DNA from: JAVBNN01 sp031551525
Lineage (GTDB): Bacteria > Bacillota > Negativicutes > Acidaminococcales > JAISLQ01
NCBI GenBank assembly: GCA_031551525.1
Contig: JAVBNN010000004.1
Coordinates: 48,721-112,720, forward strand
Direction: 5' to 3'
Length of the DNA: 64,000 bases
The position numbers were made by a program, and so were the translations under genes. Below the pieces are notes generated by a model. The model worked only from the letters and a program-made list of their open reading frames with translations, did not search any database and was not told the DNA's origin. Positions 1-8,818 of the stretch are shown one piece after another (position 1 is the first letter of the stretch; the number at the start of each line of letters is the position of its first letter).

Positions 1-1
1 A

Positions 2-853
2 CCGACGAGCGGCAGGATATTTATCGACGGACAGGATGTCACAACTTTGCCACCCTATAAACGGGATGTAAATATGGTTTTTCAGCATTATGCCCTGTTC
101 CCACATATGACGGTGGAAGAAAATATCCGTTTTGGCCTCACCATGAAAAAAATCCCCCCTGACGAACAAACCAGGCTGGTAGACCAGGTGGTTTATCTCA
201 CCCAACTCGATGAGTTTCGTTCAAGGCGACCCCAGCAGTTAAGCGGCGGCCAGCAGCAGCGGGTTGCTATCGCCCGCGCGCTGGTCAATAGCCCCAAAGT
301 TCTTTTGCTGGACGAACCGCTGGGAGCGCTAGACTACCAACTGAGAAAAAACCTTCAGTTGGAACTGAAAAACTTGCAAAAAGGCCTCGGCATAACTTTT
401 GTCTATGTAACTCATGACCAGGAAGAAGCCCTCACTATGTCCGACCGCATTGTAGTTATGAATAAAGGCATTATAGAACAAGATTCTAGCCCGGAGCTCT
501 TATACCACCGGCCGGAATCAGAATTTGTGGCCAATTTTATTGGCGAATGCAACATTTTCCTTGAACGCGGCGCCAAAATAGCCATGCGCCCGGAAAAACT
601 CAACTTATGCGAAATAAACGCCGACTGGGCAGCGGCCAGTCCGGACTTTGCCCCCCATCCCCCGCCACGTCTCTTTGGCACTATCATGGATATAGTTTTT
701 TATGGAAACATCGACAAGATATTCATCCTTCTCGATAACAGCACGCAAATGATCACCGCCTACCAGTATTTTGACGACAAGAGAAAATGGCAGGTCGAAG
801 AACGAGTCGGCCTGTGGTGGTATCCTGAAGACGAAGTGAGGCTGGCTCGATGA
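2..853 (+). CDS. potA: Spermidine/putrescine ABC transporter ATPase PotA (5' partial)
   Basis: ATP-hydrolysing subunit of a polyamine importer, acting at the cytoplasmic face. The reading frame is open from base 2, so the gene starts outside the window and the Walker A loop is missing. Visible are the ABC signature LSGGQQQR, Walker B LLLDEPLGALD and the switch histidine in VTHDQEEA. A C-terminal part with IAMRPEKLNL resembles the TOBE region of PotA-type ATPases. Its stop overlaps the potB start by 4 bases (ATGA), indicating translational coupling. The order ATPase, two permeases, binding protein is the standard potABCD layout; the exact polyamine is inferred from that order and the PotD-like binding protein. 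Confidence 0.93.
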   Translation, partial: PTSGRIFIDGQDVTTLPPYKRDVNMVFQHYALFPHMTVEENIRFGLTMKKIPPDEQTRLVDQVVYLTQLDEFRSRRPQQLSGGQQQRVAIARALVNSPKVLLLDEPLGALDYQLRKNLQLELKNLQKGLGITFVYVTHDQEEALTMSDRIVVMNKGIIEQDSSPELLYHRPESEFVANFIGECNIFLERGAKIAMRPEKLNLCEINADWAAASPDFAPHPPPRLFGTIMDIVFYGNIDKIFILLDNSTQMITAYQYFDDKRKWQVEERVGLWWYPEDEVRLAR

Positions 854-1692
854 ACCGGGGCAAGCTGCTCGTAGCCCCTACTATTGCCTGGCTGTCCTTC
901 TTTTTCATCGTCCCGCTCCTCATCGTGGTGGTCATATCGTTTATTGGCCGTACGCCTTATGGCCAGTTGGTTTTTGAGTTCACCCTGGAAAATTACCGGC
1001 GCTTTTTTGAGCCGTTATACCTCAATATCCTCATCTACACCTTTGTCATGGCCTTTTTGGTCACCGCCCTAACTTTTCTTCTTAGTTACCCCCTGGCATA
1101 TGCCATCGCCCGCTCCAGCAGAAAATGGCAGAAACTAGGGCTTTTGCTGGTGATGATACCTTTTTGGATAAATTTTCTTATCCGCTCTTATGCCTGGGTC
1201 ATCATACTGCGCTCACAGGGTGTGGTAAATTCACTGTTACTGGCTACAGGGCTTATCGAACAGCCGCTCGCCCTTCTCTATAACGATGGCGCGGTCTTTC
1301 TTGGCATGGTATATGCCATGCTGCCTTTTATGGTACTGCCTATCTATGTGTCCATAGAGCAACTGGACGACCGGTTGCTGGAAGCGGCCTCCGACCTCGG
1401 AGCCACACCGGCCCGCACCTTCTGGAAAGTTACCCTGCCGCTCACTATGCCAGGTATTGCCGCTGGCTCCATACTTGTTTTTATTTCTTCCCTCGGTATG
1501 TTCGTCGTGCCCGACATCATGGGCGGCGCCAAGTCTTCGCTCATCGGCAACCTTATCCAGAACCAGTTCCTGGGCGCGCGCAACTGGCCCTTCGGCTCTG
1601 CGCTCTCCATACTCCTGGCCGTCCTTTCCATGCTGCTCATCTACCTCTATTACCGGGCACTCGGCCTGAAAAAGGAGGGGGCCGCCGCATGA
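850..1692 (+). CDS. potB: Spermidine/putrescine ABC transporter permease PotB
   Basis: Inner-membrane permease of the polyamine importer, 280 residues. About six hydrophobic segments are visible, the first at residues 8-30. The cytoplasmic EAA loop that docks on the ATPase reads EAASDLGATP near residue 178, followed by a conserved glycine in the LPLTMPG stretch. It overlaps potA and potC by 4 bases on either side, so the genes are almost certainly one transcript. Length and layout are normal for the PotB/PotC branch of binding-protein-dependent permeases. Confidence 0.93.
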   Translation: MNRGKLLVAPTIAWLSFFFIVPLLIVVVISFIGRTPYGQLVFEFTLENYRRFFEPLYLNILIYTFVMAFLVTALTFLLSYPLAYAIARSSRKWQKLGLLLVMIPFWINFLIRSYAWVIILRSQGVVNSLLLATGLIEQPLALLYNDGAVFLGMVYAMLPFMVLPIYVSIEQLDDRLLEAASDLGATPARTFWKVTLPLTMPGIAAGSILVFISSLGMFVVPDIMGGAKSSLIGNLIQNQFLGARNWPFGSALSILLAVLSMLLIYLYYRALGLKKEGAAA

Positions 1693-2489
1693 ATACTTGG
1701 CGTTATAAACTTCTTTTAGGTTATTCATTCAGCGTAATAGCTTTTCTTTACCTCCCGATGCTGCTCCTGGCTGTCTATTCTTTCAACTCTTCACGCATCA
1801 ACGCGGTTTGGACCGGCTTTACCCTAAACTGGTATGTGTCTCTTTTTAAAAACGACCGGGTGCTCGATGCCCTTATCAACAGTCTCTCGATAGCCGCTGT
1901 GACTACGGTCGTCTGTACCATGCTTGGAACGATGGCTGCGCTCAGCCTTAACAGATACCGTTTCAAATACCGCGGTGCGCTAAACGGCCTTCTTTACCTG
2001 CCCATGCTGATACCCGAAATAGTCATGGGCCTGTCGCTACTCGTAATGTTCTCTCAACTGGGAATACCTTTGGGGAAAATCACCCTGGCGGCGGCCCACA
2101 TAACATTTTGCATATCTTTTGTCATCATAACAGTGAGCGCCCGACTCGAAGGCATGCGCACAGACCTTGAAGAAGCGGCACAGGACCTTTACGCCACTCC
2201 CTGGCAAACTTTTCGCCATGTGACTTTTCCGCTGGCCCTGCCGGGCATAGTGGCCGGCGCCCTGATGGCTTTTACGCTTTCCATCGACGACTTTGTCATC
2301 AGCTTTTTTGTGGCCGGTCCGGATTCCACCACCCTGCCCCTTTATATTTACGCCATGGTCAAACGTGGCATCAGCCCGGAGATAAACGCGCTCTCAACCA
2401 TCATGATCGCGGCCACCATAACACTCGTTCTTCTGGGACAGTGGCTGCAAACACGATCTGACGATAAAAAACAACAAACGGAAGGATGA
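1689..2489 (+). CDS. potC: Spermidine/putrescine ABC transporter permease PotC
   Basis: Second permease subunit, 266 residues, expected to pair with PotB in the inner membrane. It has a hydrophobic N-terminus (residues 8-30) and an EAA loop reading EAAQDLYATP near residue 158, followed by FPLALPG. The segment IDDFVISFF after the loop is typical of PotC. The start overlaps the potB stop by 4 bases and the stop overlaps potD the same way. No odd features. Confidence 0.93.
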   Translation: MNTWRYKLLLGYSFSVIAFLYLPMLLLAVYSFNSSRINAVWTGFTLNWYVSLFKNDRVLDALINSLSIAAVTTVVCTMLGTMAALSLNRYRFKYRGALNGLLYLPMLIPEIVMGLSLLVMFSQLGIPLGKITLAAAHITFCISFVIITVSARLEGMRTDLEEAAQDLYATPWQTFRHVTFPLALPGIVAGALMAFTLSIDDFVISFFVAGPDSTTLPLYIYAMVKRGISPEINALSTIMIAATITLVLLGQWLQTRSDDKKQQTEG

Positions 2490-3583
2490 TGTATCAAATG
2501 AAAAAAACCGGTATCATTTTTACGATCCTCTTGCTCACCCTCTCGCTGCTAGCTGGCTGTGGCGGCAACAAAAGCGCTGAAAAACCCAAGGAACAGCCCC
2601 CCGCTAAAAGCGGCGCCCAGCAAACTCTCAATCTTTTCAGTTGGGCAGATAATTTTGACGCCGATGTTCTAAAAGAGTTTGAGAAAAAATATAACTGCAA
2701 AATAAACTATGATGTTTTTGCAAATAACGAAGAACTGTTGGCTAAAATGCAGGCTGGCGGCAGTCAGTATGACCTCATTCAGCCGTCTGACTATATGGTC
2801 GCCACCATGATAAAACTCAACATGCTGGAAAAGCTCAACATGAAAAACTTGCCCAACGTGGCCAGTATGGCTACCAACTTCAAGAGCCCTCCCTTTGATC
2901 CGAAAGGTGAGTATTCAGTCATTTATTCCTGGGGCATCACCGGCATCGCCTACAATAAAAAACATGTCAAAAATCCCCCCACGAGTTGGTCCGACCTCTG
3001 GAAACCAGAATACAAAGGCCGTGTGGTGCTTTTGAATGATAGCAGAGAAATCATCGGGATGGCACTGAAGAAAAACGGCCTCTCCAACAGTTCCACCAAA
3101 CCGCAGGAGCTGGAAACAGCCTTTAACGACCTAAAAAAACTGGCGCCGAGTGTCCTTGCCTATGATACGGACAATATAAAACAAAAATTCATCGCCGAAG
3201 AAGCCTGGATAGGCACCATGTGGTCGGGTGACGCGGTCTTTACCCAAGCGGAAAATAAAGATATCGCCTATGTTATACCAAAAGAAAACGGCACCATCTG
3301 GGCAGATACCTTCGCCATCCCGAAAAACGCCAAAAACAAGGAACTGGCGGAAAAGTTTATCAACTACCTGTATGATATAAAGGTCAGCGTTAAAAACTAT
3401 GAGGCGATCGGCTATATGAATCCCAACCAGAAAGCCTACGCACAGCATTCGGAAGAATACAAAAACAACCCCATATTTAAAATCGCCACTGCCGCTATCG
3501 ATAAAAGCGAATGGCTGGTAGATGTGGGTAATACACTGAACACTTATGACAAATACTGGACAGAACTGAAAACGGTAAAATAG
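2486..3583 (+). CDS. potD: Spermidine/putrescine-binding lipoprotein PotD
   Basis: Solute-binding component of the polyamine transporter, 365 residues, anchored as a lipoprotein. The signal sequence is positively charged then hydrophobic, and ends in the lipobox LLAGC with the modified cysteine at residue 25. The mature part begins with LNLFSWADNFDADVL, like the PotD/PotF N-terminal lobe. The annotated start overlaps potC by 4 bases, but an internal ATG four codons in (2498) has a more normal distance to the AAGG motif and may be the true start. I see no strong terminator behind the gene. Confidence 0.92.
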   Translation: MMYQMKKTGIIFTILLLTLSLLAGCGGNKSAEKPKEQPPAKSGAQQTLNLFSWADNFDADVLKEFEKKYNCKINYDVFANNEELLAKMQAGGSQYDLIQPSDYMVATMIKLNMLEKLNMKNLPNVASMATNFKSPPFDPKGEYSVIYSWGITGIAYNKKHVKNPPTSWSDLWKPEYKGRVVLLNDSREIIGMALKKNGLSNSSTKPQELETAFNDLKKLAPSVLAYDTDNIKQKFIAEEAWIGTMWSGDAVFTQAENKDIAYVIPKENGTIWADTFAIPKNAKNKELAEKFINYLYDIKVSVKNYEAIGYMNPNQKAYAQHSEEYKNNPIFKIATAAIDKSEWLVDVGNTLNTYDKYWTELKTVK

Positions 3584-3872
3584 TCTACAAACATAGCCAT
3601 TGAAAAAATAGATTCCGTTACAAACAAAATGTATTGTTTTGCAACTTTGCTTTGTGAGAAAAAACTTCAGAACTTCACCGTGCGCGACATGAAAAACCGC
3701 ATGGTCTGGCCGCAAGAGAAAACCTAATTTCATCGCACAAGACAAAGCATCCGCCGGTCAATATAGTTGGCGGACACACTACAGCATATCCTCCACTTTC
3801 TTCATCTCTTGCTTCAATTGCCTGCGCACTATGCACAAGCGAAGTAGCAAATGATAGAGGGGGATATCTGCA
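3584..3872. other. Intergenic region between potD and the LysR gene
   Basis: No open frame here has a ribosome binding site. There is a short A/T-rich imperfect inverted repeat near 3622-3643 but no U-tract typical of an intrinsic terminator. The promoter of the LysR gene should lie here; I could not pick a convincing -35/-10 pair. Confidence 0.5.
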
Positions 3873-4799
3873 ATGGAATTTTCTCAGCTTAAATATTTCA
3901 AGGCGTTGGCGGAAACAGGAAACCTCACGCGCACCAGTGAAAAACTGCACCTTTCCGCGCCGGCTTTGAGTACAGCCATCGGAAAGCTGGAAAGCGAACT
4001 GGGTTGCACTCTGTTTGACCGGGTAAGCGGAAAATCATTGGTGCTAAACGACCGGGGACGGCTGTTACTCGCCGCCTACAATGAAGTAGCCGATACTTTG
4101 CATAACGCGACTCGCGCCATACAGGAAATGAGCTGCTCGGACACGGGGCGTCTGGCTGTCGCTACCGCCTCGCCCATGCTTTACCAGGATTGTTTTATAA
4201 GTTTTCGGCAGCATTTTCCCGCGGTATGCTTATTCCACACCCATCTTGATCTGCAGCATTTACACGATCTGGAGATGGTAAAACGCTACGATTTTATCAT
4301 AGCGACGCCCCAGGATATGTCGCCGATCGCCGCTGATTTGCAGCATGAGGTTTTGTACTCTAAAGACCCGCCTATGCTGATGGTCTATCCAGAACATAAA
4401 TTTGCCAACCAAAAAAGCGTGAAAGTTGCCGAACTGGATGGCGAGCCCTTTATAGCCCTTAATAATAACCTTTCCTCGCGCTGGATGTTTGATGAACTAT
4501 TCCGTATCGCCGGAATAAAACCGAAAATCATTTTTGAAACAGACCATTTTGTACGGGAAAGAATGATCCTCGAATGCCAGGGGATAGGCCTTTCCACCAA
4601 TCAGGTCCGGCTTGCCAATCTGCAATCACGCCTTGTATTTGTAGCGCTTGAAGACCCTAACCTGCTCAGAAGGCAGGATCTATGGTGGTACAAACGGCGG
4701 ACGCTCTCTACTATTGCGGAAGCATTCCTGAAATTTGCACCAAAATACTATCAGCGCATCAACCTGGCTCAAGATAAAACAACATCTCTCAAATTATAG
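3873..4799 (+). CDS. LysR-family transcriptional regulator
   Basis: Predicted DNA-binding regulator of 308 residues. The N-terminal winged helix-turn-helix is plain at residues 1-60 (LKYFKALAETGNLTRTSEKL, then a conserved FDR). An effector-binding domain of the periplasmic-binding-protein type covers about residues 90-295. The start is supported by an upstream GAGGGG motif. The gene stands directly ahead of the VOC, permease, BKACE and dehydrogenase genes on the same strand, so it probably senses a substrate or intermediate of that cluster. It is not divergent from them as many LysR regulators are. The effector is unknown. Confidence 0.88.
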   Translation: MEFSQLKYFKALAETGNLTRTSEKLHLSAPALSTAIGKLESELGCTLFDRVSGKSLVLNDRGRLLLAAYNEVADTLHNATRAIQEMSCSDTGRLAVATASPMLYQDCFISFRQHFPAVCLFHTHLDLQHLHDLEMVKRYDFIIATPQDMSPIAADLQHEVLYSKDPPMLMVYPEHKFANQKSVKVAELDGEPFIALNNNLSSRWMFDELFRIAGIKPKIIFETDHFVRERMILECQGIGLSTNQVRLANLQSRLVFVALEDPNLLRRQDLWWYKRRTLSTIAEAFLKFAPKYYQRINLAQDKTTSLKL

Positions 4800-4865
4800 T
4801 AAAATCCTATTGTTCAGTGCGTAGCCTGACCATACCCGTAATTTGATAGCTTTTTATATGCAGCA

Positions 4866-4898
4866 CAGCCTCCGGCCAAGCCGGTGGCTGATTTTTTT
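4866..4898 (+). terminator. Intrinsic terminator after the LysR gene
   Basis: An 11-base stem, CAGCCTCCGGC against GCCGGTGGCTG with one mismatch and a CAA loop, is followed by seven T. It separates the regulator from the downstream metabolic cluster. Confidence 0.8.
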
Positions 4899-5058
4899 AT
4901 GCGTAAAGCAAACAGCCGTTATTACCGCCCGCATTTCTACCCCTTAAACACCACTTATAAGGGGCATAAAGAAAAAGGTAATTCCCAAATTTTCTTTAGC
5001 GGGCCACACTATAAATAAGGGAAAATACCCGTATTAAAAAAAGAAGGGATGTGAAGGT

Positions 5059-5466
5059 ATGAAAATCAAGAAAATCAACCACATAGCCATAGCCGTCCGC
5101 AATATGGAACAATCCATCGCCTTTCACCGGGATGTTCTCAAACTGCATTATGAAGGTTACGAGGAATTGCCCGAAATAGGCTGTGCCGTGGCATTTTTTT
5201 CCTGCGGCGAAGTGGAGGTGGAACTGGTCACGCCTATTGGTCCGCAAGCCTTTGTAAACAAGCATCTGGAAACTTTTGGCGAAGGCTTGTATCATATCGC
5301 CTACGAAGTAGACTCTATCCAGGAGTCGCTTGATTATTTAGCCGCCAATAATATCCCGCTGCGCAGCCCCTTCGCCAAACCAGGCTCGAGGAACACTCTA
5401 GTCGGGTACCTGAATGCAGAAGGCGCATGTGGCGTAGTAACCGAACTGGTGGAATTACCCAAATAA
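5059..5466 (+). CDS. VOC-superfamily protein, methylmalonyl-CoA epimerase-like
   Basis: Small metalloenzyme-like protein, 135 residues. It contains the paired beta-alpha-beta-beta-beta units of the glyoxalase/VOC fold. Likely metal ligands are in NHIAIAV (His 8), near EVELVTP, in YHIAYEV and in VTELVEL at the C-terminus, an arrangement seen in methylmalonyl-CoA epimerases. The ribosome binding region AAGGGATGTGAAGGT precedes the ATG. Being first in a cluster with a permease, a keto-acid cleavage enzyme and a hydroxyacid dehydrogenase, it may instead act on a cluster-specific acid or CoA ester. No mutase gene is nearby, which weakens a strict epimerase role. Confidence 0.75.
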   Translation: MKIKKINHIAIAVRNMEQSIAFHRDVLKLHYEGYEELPEIGCAVAFFSCGEVEVELVTPIGPQAFVNKHLETFGEGLYHIAYEVDSIQESLDYLAANNIPLRSPFAKPGSRNTLVGYLNAEGACGVVTELVELPK

Positions 5467-5561
5467 ACAATTCCCTTACCCGATACCCCACCTTATCACA
5501 CAGGTAGGCGGCACCGCCAAATATGTCCGTTATCAAAAAAACATAGACGGGAGTGCATGAA

Positions 5562-6920
5562 ATGAACCATGAAGTAATCAGTCTTATTGGTATATTTTTC
5601 TCCTTGTGTCTTATCATGTGGTTGGCCTATAAAGGCATGAACCTTTTACTCGTCGGTCCCTTGTGTTCTCTGGTATGTCTATTTTTTGCCTTTGGCAGCG
5701 TTGATATAGTCAAAGGTATGTTAACTTCATATTCTGCCGGCTTTGGCAATTACGCTAAAAACTTCTTTCTCATGTTCGCGCTCGGCGCGGTCTTCGGCCG
5801 CCTCACCAGCGATACCGGTACCGGCAAGACCATAGCACTCAAGCTGGCTACAGTACTCGGCAAGGTAAATGTTAAAACCCGGGCGTCCCGCATTTCCATA
5901 ACCATCCTGCTAATCTCGCTCATAACAACCATCCTCTGTCTGGGCGGAGTAAGTTCCTTTGTCGTCATCTTTACCATGGTCGGCATAATGAAGCCTCTGT
6001 TTGAGGCGCAGGATATCCCCTGGCACACTTCTTTATGCGGCATAACCATCGGTTCGCAGGTGTTTACCGCCACCATGATACCCGGTTCCCCGGCCATCCA
6101 AAATCTTATTCCCATCAAATATCTGGGCACCACCGCTAAAGCGGCCCCGATGCTGGCCCTGGCATCTGCCGCTGTCTCCATCATTTTTTGTATATTCTAC
6201 GTCCTTTATGTCGCCAAAAAAGCAGAGAAGGAAAACGAACGTTTCATGCCAACAGGCGAAATAATCAGCACTACACTCAAGAGCGACATTGATATAAAAG
6301 AAGGCGAGAGCATAACCTGGTGGCAATTCAGCATGGCTCTTTTACCATCCATTACCCTGTTGACGGCGCTCAACGCCTTTAACATAGCTCCAGAGGTCGC
6401 CTTGTTCATAGGTATAGTCATGAACATCATACTTTTTTGGGGGCAAATCAAAGATTTGGGCGTGTCGCTGGGCGAAGGCGCTTTCGCCGGCGCCCGGACG
6501 CTACTCGGCATCTGCGCGGTCGTCGGTTTTGGCAGTGTAGTCAACATCGTACCCGGCTACAACTTCGTAGTCCGCATGCTCGATACCATCCCCGGCCCAC
6601 CGGTAGTGCAACTGGTTATCGCAACAAACCTAATAGCCGGCATCACAGGCTCGGCTTCGGGCGGCCTGGCTATAGCGCTCGATACCTTTGCCAAACGCTA
6701 CATAGCGATGGGCATAGCACCAGAAGTCATTCATCGTGTGTCGGCCATGGCCTGCTATGGTTTGGATTCTCTGCCGCACAACGGTTCTGTTATCAATATG
6801 ATAAACACTGCCGGTTTGACACATAAAAACGCTTATAAACATTTTTGGTGGTGTACGGTAGTCATACCAGTATTCGTTTCCGTATTCAGCATCATTTTCG
6901 TACAGATGGGTATTATTTGA
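5562..6920 (+). CDS. GntP-family organic acid:H+ symporter
   Basis: Integral membrane transporter of 452 residues with about twelve hydrophobic segments. The motif GLDSLPHNG near the C-terminus and the GSASGG segment are characteristic of the gluconate/3-hydroxybutyrate permease (GntP) family. I chose the ATG at 5562, eight bases after GGGAG, over an upstream in-frame GTG at 5553 that overlaps the ribosome binding site. By context it should import the substrate of the two enzymes encoded immediately downstream; the substrate itself cannot be read from sequence. Confidence 0.85.
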   Translation: MNHEVISLIGIFFSLCLIMWLAYKGMNLLLVGPLCSLVCLFFAFGSVDIVKGMLTSYSAGFGNYAKNFFLMFALGAVFGRLTSDTGTGKTIALKLATVLGKVNVKTRASRISITILLISLITTILCLGGVSSFVVIFTMVGIMKPLFEAQDIPWHTSLCGITIGSQVFTATMIPGSPAIQNLIPIKYLGTTAKAAPMLALASAAVSIIFCIFYVLYVAKKAEKENERFMPTGEIISTTLKSDIDIKEGESITWWQFSMALLPSITLLTALNAFNIAPEVALFIGIVMNIILFWGQIKDLGVSLGEGAFAGARTLLGICAVVGFGSVVNIVPGYNFVVRMLDTIPGPPVVQLVIATNLIAGITGSASGGLAIALDTFAKRYIAMGIAPEVIHRVSAMACYGLDSLPHNGSVINMINTAGLTHKNAYKHFWWCTVVIPVFVSVFSIIFVQMGII

Positions 6921-6953
6921 TAAAATTCAACAAATTTTAAGGAGGATAAAGCT

Positions 6954-7772
6954 ATGAAAAAAGTAATAATAACAGCCGCCCTTACTGGCTCCGTCCCCAG
7001 CAAAGACAAATTCCCTGACCTTCCCATCACAGTAGATGAAATTGTGACAGACGCCATCAGGTGCCATGATGCCGGCGCAGCCGTGGTACATATTCATGTC
7101 CGCAATAAAGAGACCGGGAAAAACTGCCACGATGAAGGCCAGTTCCGCACGATCAAAGAACAGCTTACAGCTAGATGTCCCGACCTTATAGTGCAACTTT
7201 CCACCGGCGGTCGCTATGAAGTGGACGACCACACCCGCAACAGTGGCCTCAGGTGCCACCCGGAAATGGCCAGTTGGTGTCCCGGTTCGGTGGGCTTTCC
7301 CACCGGCGCTTATGTTAATACCACGGAATTTTACACCGACCAGGCTAAATATATGCTTGAACACAACATCAAACCGGAAATAGAATGTTTTGATACACAC
7401 ATGGTACAAAACGCCCTGGATTTTTACAAAGAAGGTCTTTTGACCGGGCCGTTGTACTTTGATTTTGTAATGGGCGTGCAGCGTGCCCAGCCTGCCACCC
7501 TGTCACAGCTGGGTTATTTGCTGAGCATGATCCCTAAAGACGCCGAATGGAACCTGGCCGGAGTCGGCAATCACCAACTCAGTACTATCCTTTGGGCTCT
7601 GGGCGGCGGCGGACACGTCCGCGTGGGTTTGGAAGATAACCAGTACCTTTCAAAAGGAGTAAAAGCCACTAATGCCCAACAGGTGGAACGCGTAGTACGC
7701 ATAGCAAAAGAGATCGGCCGCGAAATAGCAAATGGCGCCGAAACGCGCGCCATGTTCGGCATCAGCAGATAA
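6954..7772 (+). CDS. Beta-keto acid cleavage enzyme (BKACE, DUF849)
   Basis: Predicted enzyme of 272 residues in the family that condenses a beta-keto acid with acetyl-CoA and cleaves it to acetoacetate and a new acyl-CoA. The signature VVHIHVRNKETG places two histidines at residues 46 and 48, the known metal-ligand positions of the family. A conserved glutamate follows in RVGLEDN near residue 227. The GGAGG site ahead of the ATG is strong. The substrate class in this family is set by a few pocket residues, so the keto acid is not predictable here. The downstream hydroxyacid dehydrogenase would be a natural source of that keto acid. Confidence 0.88.
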   Translation: MKKVIITAALTGSVPSKDKFPDLPITVDEIVTDAIRCHDAGAAVVHIHVRNKETGKNCHDEGQFRTIKEQLTARCPDLIVQLSTGGRYEVDDHTRNSGLRCHPEMASWCPGSVGFPTGAYVNTTEFYTDQAKYMLEHNIKPEIECFDTHMVQNALDFYKEGLLTGPLYFDFVMGVQRAQPATLSQLGYLLSMIPKDAEWNLAGVGNHQLSTILWALGGGGHVRVGLEDNQYLSKGVKATNAQQVERVVRIAKEIGREIANGAETRAMFGISR

Positions 7773-7803
7773 CGCGCAGACAATTTGAAAGGCAGGGATA
7801 ACA

Positions 7804-8703
7804 ATGAAAATAAGTTTTGTGGGCTTAGGACAGATGGGCAAAGGCATGGCCATAAACCTGGCCAAATGCGGCTGCGACTATCTAGTCAACGATGTCAGCG
7901 ATAAAATGTTTTCAGAGTTTCAAGCAAAAGGTATCCGCACCAGTCAGAATATCAGCGATACTTATGATTCAGATATTATTTTCCTATGTTTACCAGACAC
8001 AAAGGTAGTCGAAAAAGTGACCATAGCACCCGGCGGACTGGTCGAACATCTTGGCCCCGGGCAGATAGTGGTTGACTGCTCTACTATAGCGTACCTGCCT
8101 ACTTTAAAGATAGGCGAGGCCTTCATATCCAAAGGCATCGAATTTCTCGACTGCCCCATCTCCGGTCGCCAAGCCAGGGCAGAAGACGGCACGCTCACCA
8201 TCATGTGCGCGGGCAAGGAAGCAATCTTCCAAAAAATCAAACCATATATCGACCTTATGGGAACCGAAATAATGTATATGGGTAAAATAGGCAACGGACA
8301 ACTGACTAAAATGATCAACAACTGCATCTACGATATCAATATAGCCGCTTTCTGCGAACTTTTGACCGTAGCCGTCAAACTCGGTTTGGAACCGGAAAAA
8401 ATTGGTACAGTCATAAATACCGGCAGCGCCAAAAGCGACGCGTCTGCCTTCTTTGTTCCGCAAATCCTGGAAGGCTACTTTGACTATGGTTTTACCATGG
8501 ACGACGCCTATAAAGACGTCACCAGTTGCGTAGAAATAGCCTCCCTGCACGGTCTGCCCGTGCCCATGCTGGATTCTATGAATTCCATTTATAAAATGAC
8601 CATGGCCAAAGGTTATGGTAAAAAGTATAAAGGCGCCATGATCCGCGTCTACGAAGACATCATGGGCGTCAAGGTACGCAAACAGGGTTTTGAAAACACC
8701 TAA
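7804..8703 (+). CDS. 3-hydroxyisobutyrate dehydrogenase-family oxidoreductase
   Basis: NAD(P)-dependent beta-hydroxyacid dehydrogenase of 299 residues. The Rossmann motif GLGQMGKGMAINL is at the N-terminus. The substrate-binding signature is DCPISGRQARAEDGTL near residue 117, and the catalytic lysine lies in GQLTKMINN near residue 163. The family covers 3-hydroxyisobutyrate, tartronate semialdehyde, 2-(hydroxymethyl)glutarate and others. Lying 31 bases after the BKACE gene, it probably interconverts a 3-hydroxy acid and the BKACE substrate. The gene ends ahead of two hairpins, the second a good terminator. Confidence 0.88.
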   Translation: MKISFVGLGQMGKGMAINLAKCGCDYLVNDVSDKMFSEFQAKGIRTSQNISDTYDSDIIFLCLPDTKVVEKVTIAPGGLVEHLGPGQIVVDCSTIAYLPTLKIGEAFISKGIEFLDCPISGRQARAEDGTLTIMCAGKEAIFQKIKPYIDLMGTEIMYMGKIGNGQLTKMINNCIYDINIAAFCELLTVAVKLGLEPEKIGTVINTGSAKSDASAFFVPQILEGYFDYGFTMDDAYKDVTSCVEIASLHGLPVPMLDSMNSIYKMTMAKGYGKKYKGAMIRVYEDIMGVKVRKQGFENT

Positions 8704-8778
8704 AAACAAATTAACCAGTATTGCATGTGTATTACCTGGCAGCGCCCGCAAAGGCGCTGGCTTTCACCAGATACACAA

Positions 8779-8809
8779 CCCCTGTCTTTTCAAAAAAGGC
8801 AGGGGTTTT
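8779..8809. terminator. Bidirectional intrinsic terminator
   Basis: A stem of CCCCTG plus A/T pairs closes around CAAA and is followed by TTTT on the plus strand and an A-rich stretch on the other side. It can end both the dehydrogenase transcript and the convergent cca transcript. A second hairpin (AGCGCC against GGCGCT) stands just upstream near 8740-8760. Confidence 0.75.
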
Positions 8810-8818
8810 ACTTTACTT

